From: Equadaptatus sp045642965
GTDB lineage: Bacteria > Synergistota > Synergistia > Synergistales > Synergistaceae
Assembly: GCA_045642965.1 (NCBI GenBank)
Contig: JAZUJX010000066.1
Coordinates: 1 to 15,838 of the forward strand
Length of the DNA stretch: 15,838 nt
Direction of reading: 5' to 3'
The stretch's first letter is position 1, and the number at the start of each line of letters is the position of its first letter. Position numbers and translations under genes: made by a program. The notes under the pieces are model-generated. The model was given only the letters and a program-made list of their open reading frames with translations, did not search any database and was not told the origin of the DNA. Positions 7,078-13,781 of the stretch are shown here, piece after piece.

Positions 7078-7758
7078 ATGGAAAATACAATCCGGCATAT
7101 CGGGTTGATTATGGACGGAAACCGCCGATGGGCAAAAAAGCGCGGACTGCCTGTAGTTATGGGCGGGCACGCCGGTGTAAAGGCTCTTGAAGAGACGCTG
7201 CGCGCGGCAAAAGACTTCGGTATTCAGTACGTTTCCGTCTACGCTTTTTCCACCGAAAACTGGAACAGAAGCGCCGAGGAAGTTTCTCAGCTTATGGGGC
7301 TGTTCAAGCTCTACGCAAAGCTTAAACTGCGCGAGCTTATAAAAGAAGGCGTGAGAGTTCGTTTCGCAGGCGCGTCTGACAGGGTTCCGGCAGAGGTGTC
7401 GGAAATTTTGCACAATATAGAGGAAAAAACGAAAGACAACGACGTAATTCAGCTGATTGTCTGTTTTAATTACGGCGGACGCAGGGAAATAACCGACGCG
7501 GTGAACAGACTGCTGAAGGAAGGTGCTGCGGAAATAACGGAAGCTGATCTCTGCAAACGGATGTATCTTCCGGACGTTCCCGACCCCGATCTTCTTGTCC
7601 GTACGAGCGGGGAACTGCGGATGAGCAATTTCCTGCTCTGGGAGGGCGCATACAGCGAATATTATTTTACTGATACTCTTTGGCCTGATTTCGGCAGGGA
7701 AGAGTTAAAGAAAGCAATAGACAGTTATTTTGAAAGAAGCAGACGTTATGGAAAATAA
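7078..7758 (+). CDS. uppS: Isoprenyl (undecaprenyl) diphosphate synthase, cis-type
   Basis: A 226-residue cis-prenyltransferase that condenses isopentenyl diphosphate with farnesyl diphosphate to the C55 lipid carrier of wall and surface glycans. HIGLIMDGNRRWAKK (7-21) contains catalytic Asp13; YAFSTENWNRS (55-65), NYGGRREI (131-138), DLLVRTSGELRMSNFLLW (171-188) and YFTDTLWPDF (196-205) are the other conserved regions. The start is ATG 7078, where AAGGGG stands 9 bases upstream and homologs begin; a longer frame from 7012 adds a 22-residue tail that overlaps the glycosylase gene and is not family-like. The stop overlaps the cdsA start by 11 bases. It acts between dxr/ispG (precursors) and the WecA-like enzyme (carrier user). 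Confidence 0.95.
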   Translation: MENTIRHIGLIMDGNRRWAKKRGLPVVMGGHAGVKALEETLRAAKDFGIQYVSVYAFSTENWNRSAEEVSQLMGLFKLYAKLKLRELIKEGVRVRFAGASDRVPAEVSEILHNIEEKTKDNDVIQLIVCFNYGGRREITDAVNRLLKEGAAEITEADLCKRMYLPDVPDPDLLVRTSGELRMSNFLLWEGAYSEYYFTDTLWPDFGREELKKAIDSYFERSRRYGK

Positions 7759-8563
7759 AAAATCAGATTTACCGCTGCGCGTTTTCGGCAGCATATTTGT
7801 AGTTACCGCCGTTTTGGGCGGCATTTGGCTCGGAAATCCGCTCTGGGCTGCGATATGTTCAGCAGCCTCTCTTGCCTCTTTGTGGGAATTTTACAGACTT
7901 ACGGCAAAAGACCACAAATATTCCCCGATACTGATGTTCCTGCTTGCAGGAGCAGTTCTTTACGCGGTCGTTTTCAAACGCGAAAGCGGTATTCTGCTTG
8001 TTTTTGCGTCCATTTTTGTAATTTTGGTGCTGTTCGACGAGGTGTGGGACAGGCAGAGAACAGGAAACAGCATGGCTCTGCGCAGCACGGGCAACTTTAT
8101 CGGAGGAGTCGCTTACACCGTTCTCCCGTGGTGTTATCTTGCGCTTCTGCGCGACACTGAAAACGGCAAAGCCTTGGTTGCTGTGCTGTTCTTCTGCACC
8201 TGGGCATGCGACGTTTTTGCCTATTTTACCGGAAGGCGTTTCGGCAGGCACAAGCTCTGCGACAAGGTCAGCCCGAAAAAAACGTGGGAAGGAAGCTTCG
8301 GAGGCGCCGCTGCCTGTATGCTTTGCGCGTTTGCCGGAGCCCTGCTTTTTAAGCTTCCGCTTCTGCACATGACTGCGCTCGGACTGTTCTGCGGAGTGCT
8401 CGGTCAGGCAGGAGACCTTGCGGAATCTGTTCTCAAAAGGGAAGCGGGGGTCAAGGATTCGGGAAACATTATCCCCGGACACGGCGGAATGCTTGACCGT
8501 TTTGACAGTATGCTCGTGAACGCCGTTATCGCTTATATAATTTTCGGACTTTTTGTAAAATGA
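7748..8563 (+). CDS. cdsA: Phosphatidate cytidylyltransferase (CDP-diglyceride synthase)
   Basis: A 271-residue membrane enzyme making CDP-diacylglycerol from CTP and phosphatidate, entry point of phospholipid synthesis. The family signature spans Ser227 to Asp253: SVLKREAGVKDSGN, then IIPGHGGMLDRFD, complete with the KD, HGG and DRxD residues. Also typical are FAYFTGRRFGRHKL (157-170) and SPKKTWEGSFGG (175-186). About seven hydrophobic segments are seen. ATG 7748 is chosen over TTG 7730; the ATG lies inside the uppS 3' end and GAAAGAAG about 8 bases upstream is a weak ribosome-binding site. The stop overlaps the dxr start (ATGA). Confidence 0.95.
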   Translation: MENKKSDLPLRVFGSIFVVTAVLGGIWLGNPLWAAICSAASLASLWEFYRLTAKDHKYSPILMFLLAGAVLYAVVFKRESGILLVFASIFVILVLFDEVWDRQRTGNSMALRSTGNFIGGVAYTVLPWCYLALLRDTENGKALVAVLFFCTWACDVFAYFTGRRFGRHKLCDKVSPKKTWEGSFGGAAACMLCAFAGALLFKLPLLHMTALGLFCGVLGQAGDLAESVLKREAGVKDSGNIIPGHGGMLDRFDSMLVNAVIAYIIFGLFVK

Positions 8564-9723
8564 CGAAACACAGCGAAATACAAAACATAGCGGTTATAGG
8601 CGCTACGGGAAGCGTAGGCAGCTCCGTGCTTGACGTCTGCGCCCGTTTTCCAGAACGTTTCAGGGTGGCTGCCCTAGCCGCAAATTCAAACGAAAAAAAA
8701 CTGAAAGAGCTCGGACGCTCTTTTTCTTCAAAAATTCTCTGTCTCAGCAATCCTGAAACACCGTTTTCGGATAAAGATTTCACCTGCCTTTCAGGGGTTG
8801 AAGGGCTCTCTGAAATCGCCTGTTCTCCGGAGATTGACCAGGTTGTATTCGCGTCTTCAGGAACGGCGGCAATCCCTGCTTTGCAGTGCGCGCTGAAAGC
8901 GGGAAAAAAAGTTTCTCTCGCAAACAAGGAAAGCATAGTTGTTGCCGGCCCGTGGGTTATGCCGCTCGTTCAGTATAAAAACCAGCTGCGCCCCGTTGAC
9001 AGCGAACACAGCGCCGTATGGCAGTGTATGGAGGGCACACCTTCGGAAGAGGTTGACAAGCTCTGGCTTACCGCTTCAGGAGGTCCGTTCAGGAGCTTTA
9101 CGGCTGAACAGATGGAAAAGGTGACTCCTTCCGACGCGCTGAAGCACCCTACGTGGAATATGGGCGCAAAGATAACGATAGACAGCGCAACCCTTATGAA
9201 CAAAGGCATTGAGTGCATTGAAGCGGCGCAGCTTTTCGGCATGGCGCAGGAAAAGGTCGGTGCTCTCGTGCATCCCGGTTCGTACGTGCACGGGCTTGTC
9301 CGCTTTATTGACGGAACGACAAAAATGCTGCTTTCAAAAGCCGACATGAGACTGCCGTCCGCCTCAGCAATCGCGTGGCCTGACAGGCTTCCGCTTGCAG
9401 GGCGCGGAATTGAAGCGCTTGAGCCTGCAGGGCTTGACCTCCGTTTTGACGAAATAGACGGAAAGCGTTTCCCTTGTTTCCCGCTTGCGCTTGAAGCAGG
9501 GAAAAAAGGCGGCGCGTATCCCGCGCTGCTTGTCGGCGCCGACGAAACGGCAGTTTCCGCGTTTCTTGACGGGAAAATATCCTTTACCTGTATTGCCTGT
9601 GTCGTTGAGGACGTGCTTTCAAACTGGAGCGGCTCAGCGCCGGTTTCGCTTGAGGACGCCGTTGCTCTTGTCGGCGAAGGCAGAAGGCTTGCGGCGGAAA
9701 GCTGCCTCAAGAGGCCGGAATAA
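8560..9723 (+). CDS. dxr: 1-deoxy-D-xylulose 5-phosphate reductoisomerase
   Basis: A 387-residue second enzyme of the MEP isoprenoid pathway, converting DXP to MEP with NADPH. NADPH loop GATGSVGSSVLDV (14-26), ANKESIVVAG (121-130), metal ligands Asp147 and Glu149 in PVDSEHSAVW and Glu218 in MNKGIECIEA, TASGGPF (171-177) and HPTWNMG (196-202) are intact. It is more divergent further on: the usual HPQS is HPGS (238-241), the usual PDMR is ADMR (261-264), and the C-terminal AANE-type motif reads VGADE. The loop between metal ligands is about ten residues shorter than in E. coli. The start codon overlaps the cdsA stop by 4 bases, and the stop shares one base with the rseP ATG. It probably makes precursors for the UppS encoded two genes upstream. 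Confidence 0.95.
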   Translation: MTKHSEIQNIAVIGATGSVGSSVLDVCARFPERFRVAALAANSNEKKLKELGRSFSSKILCLSNPETPFSDKDFTCLSGVEGLSEIACSPEIDQVVFASSGTAAIPALQCALKAGKKVSLANKESIVVAGPWVMPLVQYKNQLRPVDSEHSAVWQCMEGTPSEEVDKLWLTASGGPFRSFTAEQMEKVTPSDALKHPTWNMGAKITIDSATLMNKGIECIEAAQLFGMAQEKVGALVHPGSYVHGLVRFIDGTTKMLLSKADMRLPSASAIAWPDRLPLAGRGIEALEPAGLDLRFDEIDGKRFPCFPLALEAGKKGGAYPALLVGADETAVSAFLDGKISFTCIACVVEDVLSNWSGSAPVSLEDAVALVGEGRRLAAESCLKRPE

Positions 9724-10760
9724 TGCTCTTTACCTTTGCGGCGTTTCTGGTAGTTATCGGAATATGTGTCGTATCGCATGAAGGCGGGCATTTCCTTGCC
9801 GCAAAGTGGCGGAACGTCTACGTACACGAATTTTCTTTCGGCATGGGTCCTCTGATTGTTTCAAAACAGAAGGGCGAAACAAAATACTCGCTGCGTGCTT
9901 TCCCTGTCGGAGGCTACGTTAAACTCGAAGGGGAAGATGAAAGCCCCGAAGCCCGAAATTCTGAAATTCCGCGCGAAAGAGCGCTTTACGCCAAAAAACC
10001 GTGGGAAAGGCTTGTTATTCTTGCCGCCGGAATTTCTGTAAATCTTCTGCTTGCATGGTTTTTGTTCAGCAGCTATCTCTTTGCGAACGGCACGTGGGAT
10101 TTGAAAACGGCAACGGTCGGAAAAGTTATGGAAGGCACTCCGGCGGCTGAAATACGGCTGCACAGCGGAGACGTTATAAAAAAGATAAACAATGTTGAAA
10201 TAAAGCAGTGGGCAGACATCAGCAAAACTCTGCGCAGCGTGTCTGACGACAGCGTTGAGCTTGTATATCTGCGCGGCGGCAGAGAGCTCTGCATCAAAGC
10301 CGGCGTTCCTGTCAGCAGGGAACACGGCGGGCGGCTGCTCGGCATACAGCCGCGCAAACTGCGGTTCTCGCTTATTCAGTCAATGTCTGAAGCACTGCGC
10401 TTTGCGTTTCGTATGAGCAGCGATATTTTCAGTTCGCTCGGCAGACTGCTGCTCGGAAGAAACAAAGAGGAAATTTCGGGACCGCTCGGCATAGCCGTTA
10501 TGTCAGGAGAGGCGGCAAAACAGGGCTTATGGAGCTTCCTTATGTTCCTCGGACTGATAAATCTCAATTTGGGACTGGTTAATCTTCTGCCTTTCCCTGC
10601 GCTCGACGGCGGCAGAATAGTTTTCGCGTTTGCGGAACTTGTTACGGGCAGAAAGGTTTCAGCGAAATTTGAAGGCGCGGTGCACTATGCAGGATTTGTG
10701 CTGCTGCTTCTTTTCATAGTCTACGTAACGGGACTTGACATTTTGCGGCTTGTCCGCTGA
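9723..10760 (+). CDS. rseP: Site-2 intramembrane zinc metalloprotease, RseP family
   Basis: A 345-residue membrane protease. The zinc motif HEGGH is at 19-23 in the first transmembrane segment, and the third zinc ligand Asp295 lies in NLLPFPALDGGR (287-298). A single PDZ domain occupies about residues 128-195 (TVGKVMEGTPAAE, LHSGDVIKKINN). Hydrophobic segments lie near 1-18, 98-120, 270-290 and 322-343. In E. coli the family cleaves anti-sigma factors and leftover signal peptides; here the substrate is unknown and no anti-sigma gene is visible. One PDZ rather than two is common outside Proteobacteria. ATG overlaps the dxr stop by one base (TAATG). dxr-rseP-ispG is a widely conserved order. 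Confidence 0.94.
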   Translation: MLFTFAAFLVVIGICVVSHEGGHFLAAKWRNVYVHEFSFGMGPLIVSKQKGETKYSLRAFPVGGYVKLEGEDESPEARNSEIPRERALYAKKPWERLVILAAGISVNLLLAWFLFSSYLFANGTWDLKTATVGKVMEGTPAAEIRLHSGDVIKKINNVEIKQWADISKTLRSVSDDSVELVYLRGGRELCIKAGVPVSREHGGRLLGIQPRKLRFSLIQSMSEALRFAFRMSSDIFSSLGRLLLGRNKEEISGPLGIAVMSGEAAKQGLWSFLMFLGLINLNLGLVNLLPFPALDGGRIVFAFAELVTGRKVSAKFEGAVHYAGFVLLLLFIVYVTGLDILRLVR

Positions 10761-10770
10761 GGTGGTATAA

Positions 10771-11826
10771 ATGAGTGCGAAAGTTGTTGACGTTAACGGT
10801 CTTAAAATAGGCGGTAACAATCCCGTACGCGTTGAAAGCATGCTTACGGCGCGGCTGTCTGACCCTGACGCGTGTTTTGAGGAGACGGAACGCCTGCGCG
10901 AAGCGGGCTGCGAGCTTGCGAGAGTCGCGTTTCCGTCAATGGATACGGCGCAACAGTTCCGCGAGCTTGTCAGCCGCTCAAAGTTAAGGCTTATGGCAGA
11001 CATACATTTCAACCATAAATTTGCGCTTTCCGCGCTTGATTCCGGCTGCCCGTCCGTTCGTATCAATCCGGGAAACATGAGCAGTCCTCAGGCAGTTCCG
11101 GAAATAGTTTCAGCCGCGAAGGCAAACGGGGCGGTAATCAGGATAGGCGCGAACGGCGGCTCGCTCAACGCGTCGCAGCTTGCGGCGGCAAACGGCGACC
11201 GCGCGCTTGCGCTCGTTTCGGCGGTTGAAGAACAGCTGAGGCTTCTGCTTGACAATAATTTTGACAACGTAATAATTTCCGCAAAATCAAGCAGCGTTCA
11301 GGAAAGCGTCAGGGCAAACACAATACTTGCGCAGCGCTGGAATTTTCCGCAGCACATAGGCATAACGGAGGCTGGTTTCGGAATTTCAGGAATTGTCAAA
11401 GGCTCAGTCGGCATAGGCGCAATGCTTCTGCAGGGAATAGGAGACACGATACGCGTAAGCCTTACAGCCGATCCTGTCGAAGAAGTAAAAACAGGCTACA
11501 GCATACTCAACGCCGCCGGCATAAGAAAACGCGGATACAATCTCGTCAGCTGTCCGACCTGCGGACGGCGCAGAATAGACGTAATCACCCTTGCCGAAAA
11601 GGTTCGCGCCCTTCTGCCAGACGATCTGCCCGACGGAACGACCGTCGCCGTTATGGGCTGCGAGGTCAACGGACCGAGAGAAGCGGCAAACGCTGACCTC
11701 GGCATAGCGGGAACCCCTTCGGGCTTTGTAATGTTCAGACACGGCATGCCGTTCTGCAATGCCTCTGCCGGTGAATTTGAAGAAAAACTTTTTGAGCTTG
11801 TGAAAAGCTTTAAGGAGGAAATGTAA
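10771..11826 (+). CDS. ispG: 4-hydroxy-3-methylbut-2-en-1-yl diphosphate synthase (MEP pathway)
   Basis: A 351-residue iron-sulfur enzyme that reductively opens MEcPP to HMBPP. The [4Fe-4S] ligands are Cys261 and Cys264 (SCPTCGRRRIDV), Cys297 (MGCEVNGPREA) and Glu304, in the same spacing as E. coli Cys270, Cys273, Cys305 and Glu312. The N-terminal TIM-barrel part shows LMADIHFNHKFALSAL (74-89), VRINPGN (96-102) and GITEAGFG (197-204). Length is that of the short bacterial type without an inserted domain. GAGGTGG 5 bases before ATG is the ribosome-binding site and overlaps the rseP stop. The stop is directly followed by the argF ATG. An external reductant (flavodoxin or ferredoxin) is needed; none is encoded here. 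Confidence 0.95.
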   Translation: MSAKVVDVNGLKIGGNNPVRVESMLTARLSDPDACFEETERLREAGCELARVAFPSMDTAQQFRELVSRSKLRLMADIHFNHKFALSALDSGCPSVRINPGNMSSPQAVPEIVSAAKANGAVIRIGANGGSLNASQLAAANGDRALALVSAVEEQLRLLLDNNFDNVIISAKSSSVQESVRANTILAQRWNFPQHIGITEAGFGISGIVKGSVGIGAMLLQGIGDTIRVSLTADPVEEVKTGYSILNAAGIRKRGYNLVSCPTCGRRRIDVITLAEKVRALLPDDLPDGTTVAVMGCEVNGPREAANADLGIAGTPSGFVMFRHGMPFCNASAGEFEEKLFELVKSFKEEM

Positions 11827-12780
11827 ATGAAAGAACAACTGCACGGACGCCACCTTCTCACAATGAAGCACCATACGCCTGCCGAGGTGGAATACCTCGT
11901 GGATTTGGCGGCAGAGCTTAAACGCAAAAAGAAAGCCGGAGAAAGAGGGCACGCGCTTGACGGCAAAAACATTGCCCTGATATTTGAAAAACCGTCGACA
12001 CGCACGCGCTGCGCATTCACCGTCGCGGCTTTTGACGAAGGCGGACATTCGGAATATCTCGGCAGAAACGATATCCAGCTTGGGCACAAGGAAGACGTTA
12101 AAGACACGGCGAGGGTGCTCGGCAGAATGTTTGACGGCATAGAATTCCGCGGCTTCAGCCAGAAAACGGTTGAAGACCTTGCAAAATATTCCGGCGCTGC
12201 CGTGTGGAACGGACTGACCGACGAATATCATCCGACGCAGATACTTGCCGATTTTCTTACGATAAAAGAAAATTTCGGCAGACTTAAGGGCATAAAGCTT
12301 GTATTTATGGGCGACGGACGCAACAATATGGCAAATTCGCTTATGATAGGCGCCGCAAAATGCGGACTTCATTTTGTCGTCTGCGCTCCCGAGGCGCTTC
12401 ATACGGCGCCGGAGCTTGTCGCCGAATGCAGAAAAATAGCGGAAGACGACAAAACCGGAGCGGTTATTGAAATAATCTTTGAGCCGAAAGAAGCAATCAA
12501 AGACGCGGACGTTATTTATACCGACGTATGGGCGTCGATGGGTGAGGAAGCGCAGTACGAAGAACGCAAAAAACTGCTTGCGCCCTATCAGGTCAACATG
12601 GAGCTTATAAAAGCAACTGGAAAGGCTGAAACGATATTCCTGCACTGCCTGCCTGCGGTAAAGGGAAGCGAAGTCACGGAAGAAGTGCTTGAAGCGCCGT
12701 TCTCAAAGGTTTTTGACGAAGCCGAAAACCGCCTGCACACGATAAAAGCGGTTATGGTCGCATCAATAGGAAATTATTAA
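11827..12780 (+). CDS. argF: Ornithine carbamoyltransferase
   Basis: A 317-residue cytosolic enzyme joining carbamoyl phosphate and ornithine to citrulline. Carbamoyl-phosphate loop STRTR (57-61), HPTQ (135-138), MGDGRNNMANSL (161-172), DVWASMGEE (233-241) and HCLPA (273-277) are intact; the SMG and HCLP motifs distinguish ornithine from aspartate transcarbamylases. GHKEDVKDTARVLGRMFD and the C-terminal ENRLHTIKAVMVAS resemble both anabolic ArgF and catabolic ArcB proteins, so direction is not decided by sequence. AAGGAGG lies 8 bases before the ATG, inside the ispG end, so it is co-transcribed with ispG. No arginine-synthesis or deiminase gene is adjacent. It is the last gene before a 250-base gap and probably closes the operon. 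Confidence 0.94.
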   Translation: MKEQLHGRHLLTMKHHTPAEVEYLVDLAAELKRKKKAGERGHALDGKNIALIFEKPSTRTRCAFTVAAFDEGGHSEYLGRNDIQLGHKEDVKDTARVLGRMFDGIEFRGFSQKTVEDLAKYSGAAVWNGLTDEYHPTQILADFLTIKENFGRLKGIKLVFMGDGRNNMANSLMIGAAKCGLHFVVCAPEALHTAPELVAECRKIAEDDKTGAVIEIIFEPKEAIKDADVIYTDVWASMGEEAQYEERKKLLAPYQVNMELIKATGKAETIFLHCLPAVKGSEVTEEVLEAPFSKVFDEAENRLHTIKAVMVASIGNY

Positions 12781-12792
12781 AAAGAATGCGCG

Positions 12793-12826
12793 GACAGCAG
12801 TACTAATTTTAATTTATACTGTTGTC
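12793..12826. repeat. Inverted repeat downstream of argF
   Basis: Left arm GACAGCAGTA (12793-12802) and right arm TACTGTTGTC (12817-12826) are complementary at nine of ten positions, with one G-T pair in RNA; the loop is AT-rich (14 bases). It starts 13 bases after the argF stop and has no U run after it, so as a terminator it would be poor. Its right arm overlaps the -35 element of the next promoter, so an operator role is an alternative. Confidence 0.5.
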
Positions 12827-12859
12827 ATGCTCTCATTTATGCTAAAATATCAGTACTAA
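12798..12859 (+). repeat. Direct repeat CAGTACTAA flanking a promoter
   Basis: CAGTACTAA occurs at 12798-12806 and again at 12851-12859, with the inverted half-site TACTG at 12817-12821. The copies bracket the promoter at 12822-12848, the second lying at the expected transcription start. They may be regulator half-sites; nine bases in AT-rich DNA could also be chance. Confidence 0.4.
12822..12848 (+). promoter_or_regulatory. Extended -10 promoter upstream of the yebC leader
   Basis: TTGTCA (12822-12827, one mismatch) and TAAAAT (12843-12848, one mismatch) with TG at 12840-12841, giving the extended form TGCTAAAAT. The 15-base spacer is short, which the TG element could compensate. The start would be near 12855, giving a leader of about 175 bases to the yebC ATG. 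Confidence 0.5.
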
Positions 12860-12882
12860 ACCGCAAGACGCGGAGTGAACGC

Positions 12883-12972
12883 ATGCTGCGAAGAAGATAC
12901 TTTGAAAACAATCAGAAACTGGCGAAGCCGTGGTCTGTTGAGCGCGCTTCGCTTCCTCCGAACCTGTGCTGA
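12883..12972 (+). CDS. Candidate 29-residue leader peptide or small protein upstream of yebC
   Basis: ATG-to-TGA frame of 29 codons with GGAG 7 bases before the ATG (CGGAGTGA, 12871-12878). The peptide starts MLRRRYFENN and ends ASLPPNLC; it is basic at the start, has no membrane segment and matches nothing I know. It lies wholly between the promoter at 12822-12848 and a terminator that overlaps its last three codons. A GC-rich hairpin (GGCGAAGC 12921-12928 with GCTTCGCT 12946-12953) lies in its middle. The diproline followed by Asn (codons at 12955-12963) is the type of sequence known to slow ribosomes. It could be a regulatory leader for yebC, a free small protein, or a chance frame inside a small RNA of about 130 bases. 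No homology evidence is available, so confidence is low to moderate. Confidence 0.4.
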   Translation: MLRRRYFENNQKLAKPWSVERASLPPNLC

Positions 12973-12988
12973 AGTACAGGCAGTTTTT
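12963..12988 (+). terminator. Weak intrinsic terminator or attenuator before yebC
   Basis: CCTGTG (12963-12968), loop CTGAAG, TACAGG (12975-12980): five Watson-Crick pairs plus a G-U. After CAG come five T (12984-12988), and TTTT again at 12993-12996. The left arm coincides with the last codons of the 29-codon frame. The stem is short, so read-through into yebC is likely and could be regulated. Confidence 0.5.
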
Positions 12989-13031
12989 CGTGTTTTAATT
13001 CAGAAACTAAATCTATTATGAGGTGATAAAA

Positions 13032-13781
13032 ATGTCAGGACATTCACACTGGGCAGGTATTAAACGCCGTAAAGAAGCACAGGACGCAAAAAGAGGAGTA
13101 GCTTTCCAGAAACTTATTAAGGATATAATCGCAGCCGCGAGAGAAGGCGGCGGAGACCCGAACGCCAACTTCCGTCTTAAAGTCGCAATAGACAGGGCAA
13201 AAGCCGGCAACGTTCCTGCGGACAACATCGACCGCGGAATCAAAAGAGGAACGGGAGAACTCGGCGGACCGATGGAAGAAATCTACTACGAAGGTTACGG
13301 CCCTGACGGAGTCGCGGTTATGGTCGACGCTATGACCGACAACCGCAACAGAACAGCTCCCGTTATGCGTTCGCTCTTCACGAAATGCGGCGGACAGATC
13401 GGCGAAATGGGCTGCGTTGCATGGAACTTTGACCGCAAAGGCATAATCCAGATTGTCGGCGAAGGCATTGACGAGGAAGAATTGCTTATGGCAGTTCTTG
13501 ATGCAGGCGGAGACGACATGACGACTGGAGAAGAAGGCTTTGAAGTCAACTGCGAAGCCACCATGCTCGCAAAAGTCGCCCAGGCGCTCAAAGATGCAGG
13601 CTACAACGTAGAATCAATGGAAATCGCAATGATTCCGAAAAACACTGTTACAATCACCACGAAGGAAAAAGCTCAGAAAATGCTCTCGCTGGTAGAGCGT
13701 TTTGAAGAAGAAGACGACGTTCAGGCTGTTTACGCGAACTTTGTAATCGCAGACGACGTTCTTGCACAGCTTGACGACTAA
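13032..13781 (+). CDS. yebC: YebC/PmpR family protein
   Basis: A 249-residue member of the YebC family, long annotated as transcriptional regulators and more recently linked to relief of ribosome stalling at proline-containing motifs. The N-terminal signature MSGHSHWAGIKRRK, DAKRGVAFQKLIKDI (18-32), AREGGGDPNAN (36-46), RGIKRGTGEL (68-77), YYEGYGPDGVAVMV (85-98) and TDNRNRT (102-108) are present, with an acidic C-terminal half (FEEEDDVQAVYANF). Length is normal. ATG 13032 is chosen because TGAGGTGA ends 5 bases before it; a frame from GTG 13023 would start inside that element. It precedes ruvCAB, a common association, and overlaps ruvC. No convincing promoter is seen between the upstream terminator and its start, so it depends on read-through or on a signal I cannot see. 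Confidence 0.95.
   Translation: MSGHSHWAGIKRRKEAQDAKRGVAFQKLIKDIIAAAREGGGDPNANFRLKVAIDRAKAGNVPADNIDRGIKRGTGELGGPMEEIYYEGYGPDGVAVMVDAMTDNRNRTAPVMRSLFTKCGGQIGEMGCVAWNFDRKGIIQIVGEGIDEEELLMAVLDAGGDDMTTGEEGFEVNCEATMLAKVAQALKDAGYNVESMEIAMIPKNTVTITTKEKAQKMLSLVERFEEEDDVQAVYANFVIADDVLAQLDD

Noticed and set aside
11404..12645. Long minus-strand open frame (413 codons) opposite ispG and argF
   Set aside because: It is antisense to two genes with complete motif sets, has no family-like motifs and is explained by codon bias of the + strand genes. The same holds for the minus-strand frames at 5990-7090 and 13654-14760.
12793..12840. Efficient intrinsic terminator for argF
   Set aside because: The inverted repeat is real, but it is AT-rich with a 14-base loop and is followed by ATGCTCTC rather than a U tract.
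12957..12983. GAACCTG-like match to a TPP riboswitch core, or an SRP RNA tip
   Set aside because: Only a short string agrees; the CUGAGA element of TPP and the GGAAG/AGCAG loops of SRP RNA are absent.
12991..13019. Possible promoter directly before yebC (TATTAT at 13014-13019)
   Set aside because: There is no -35 match at the right spacing, and transcription would start inside the ribosome-binding site.
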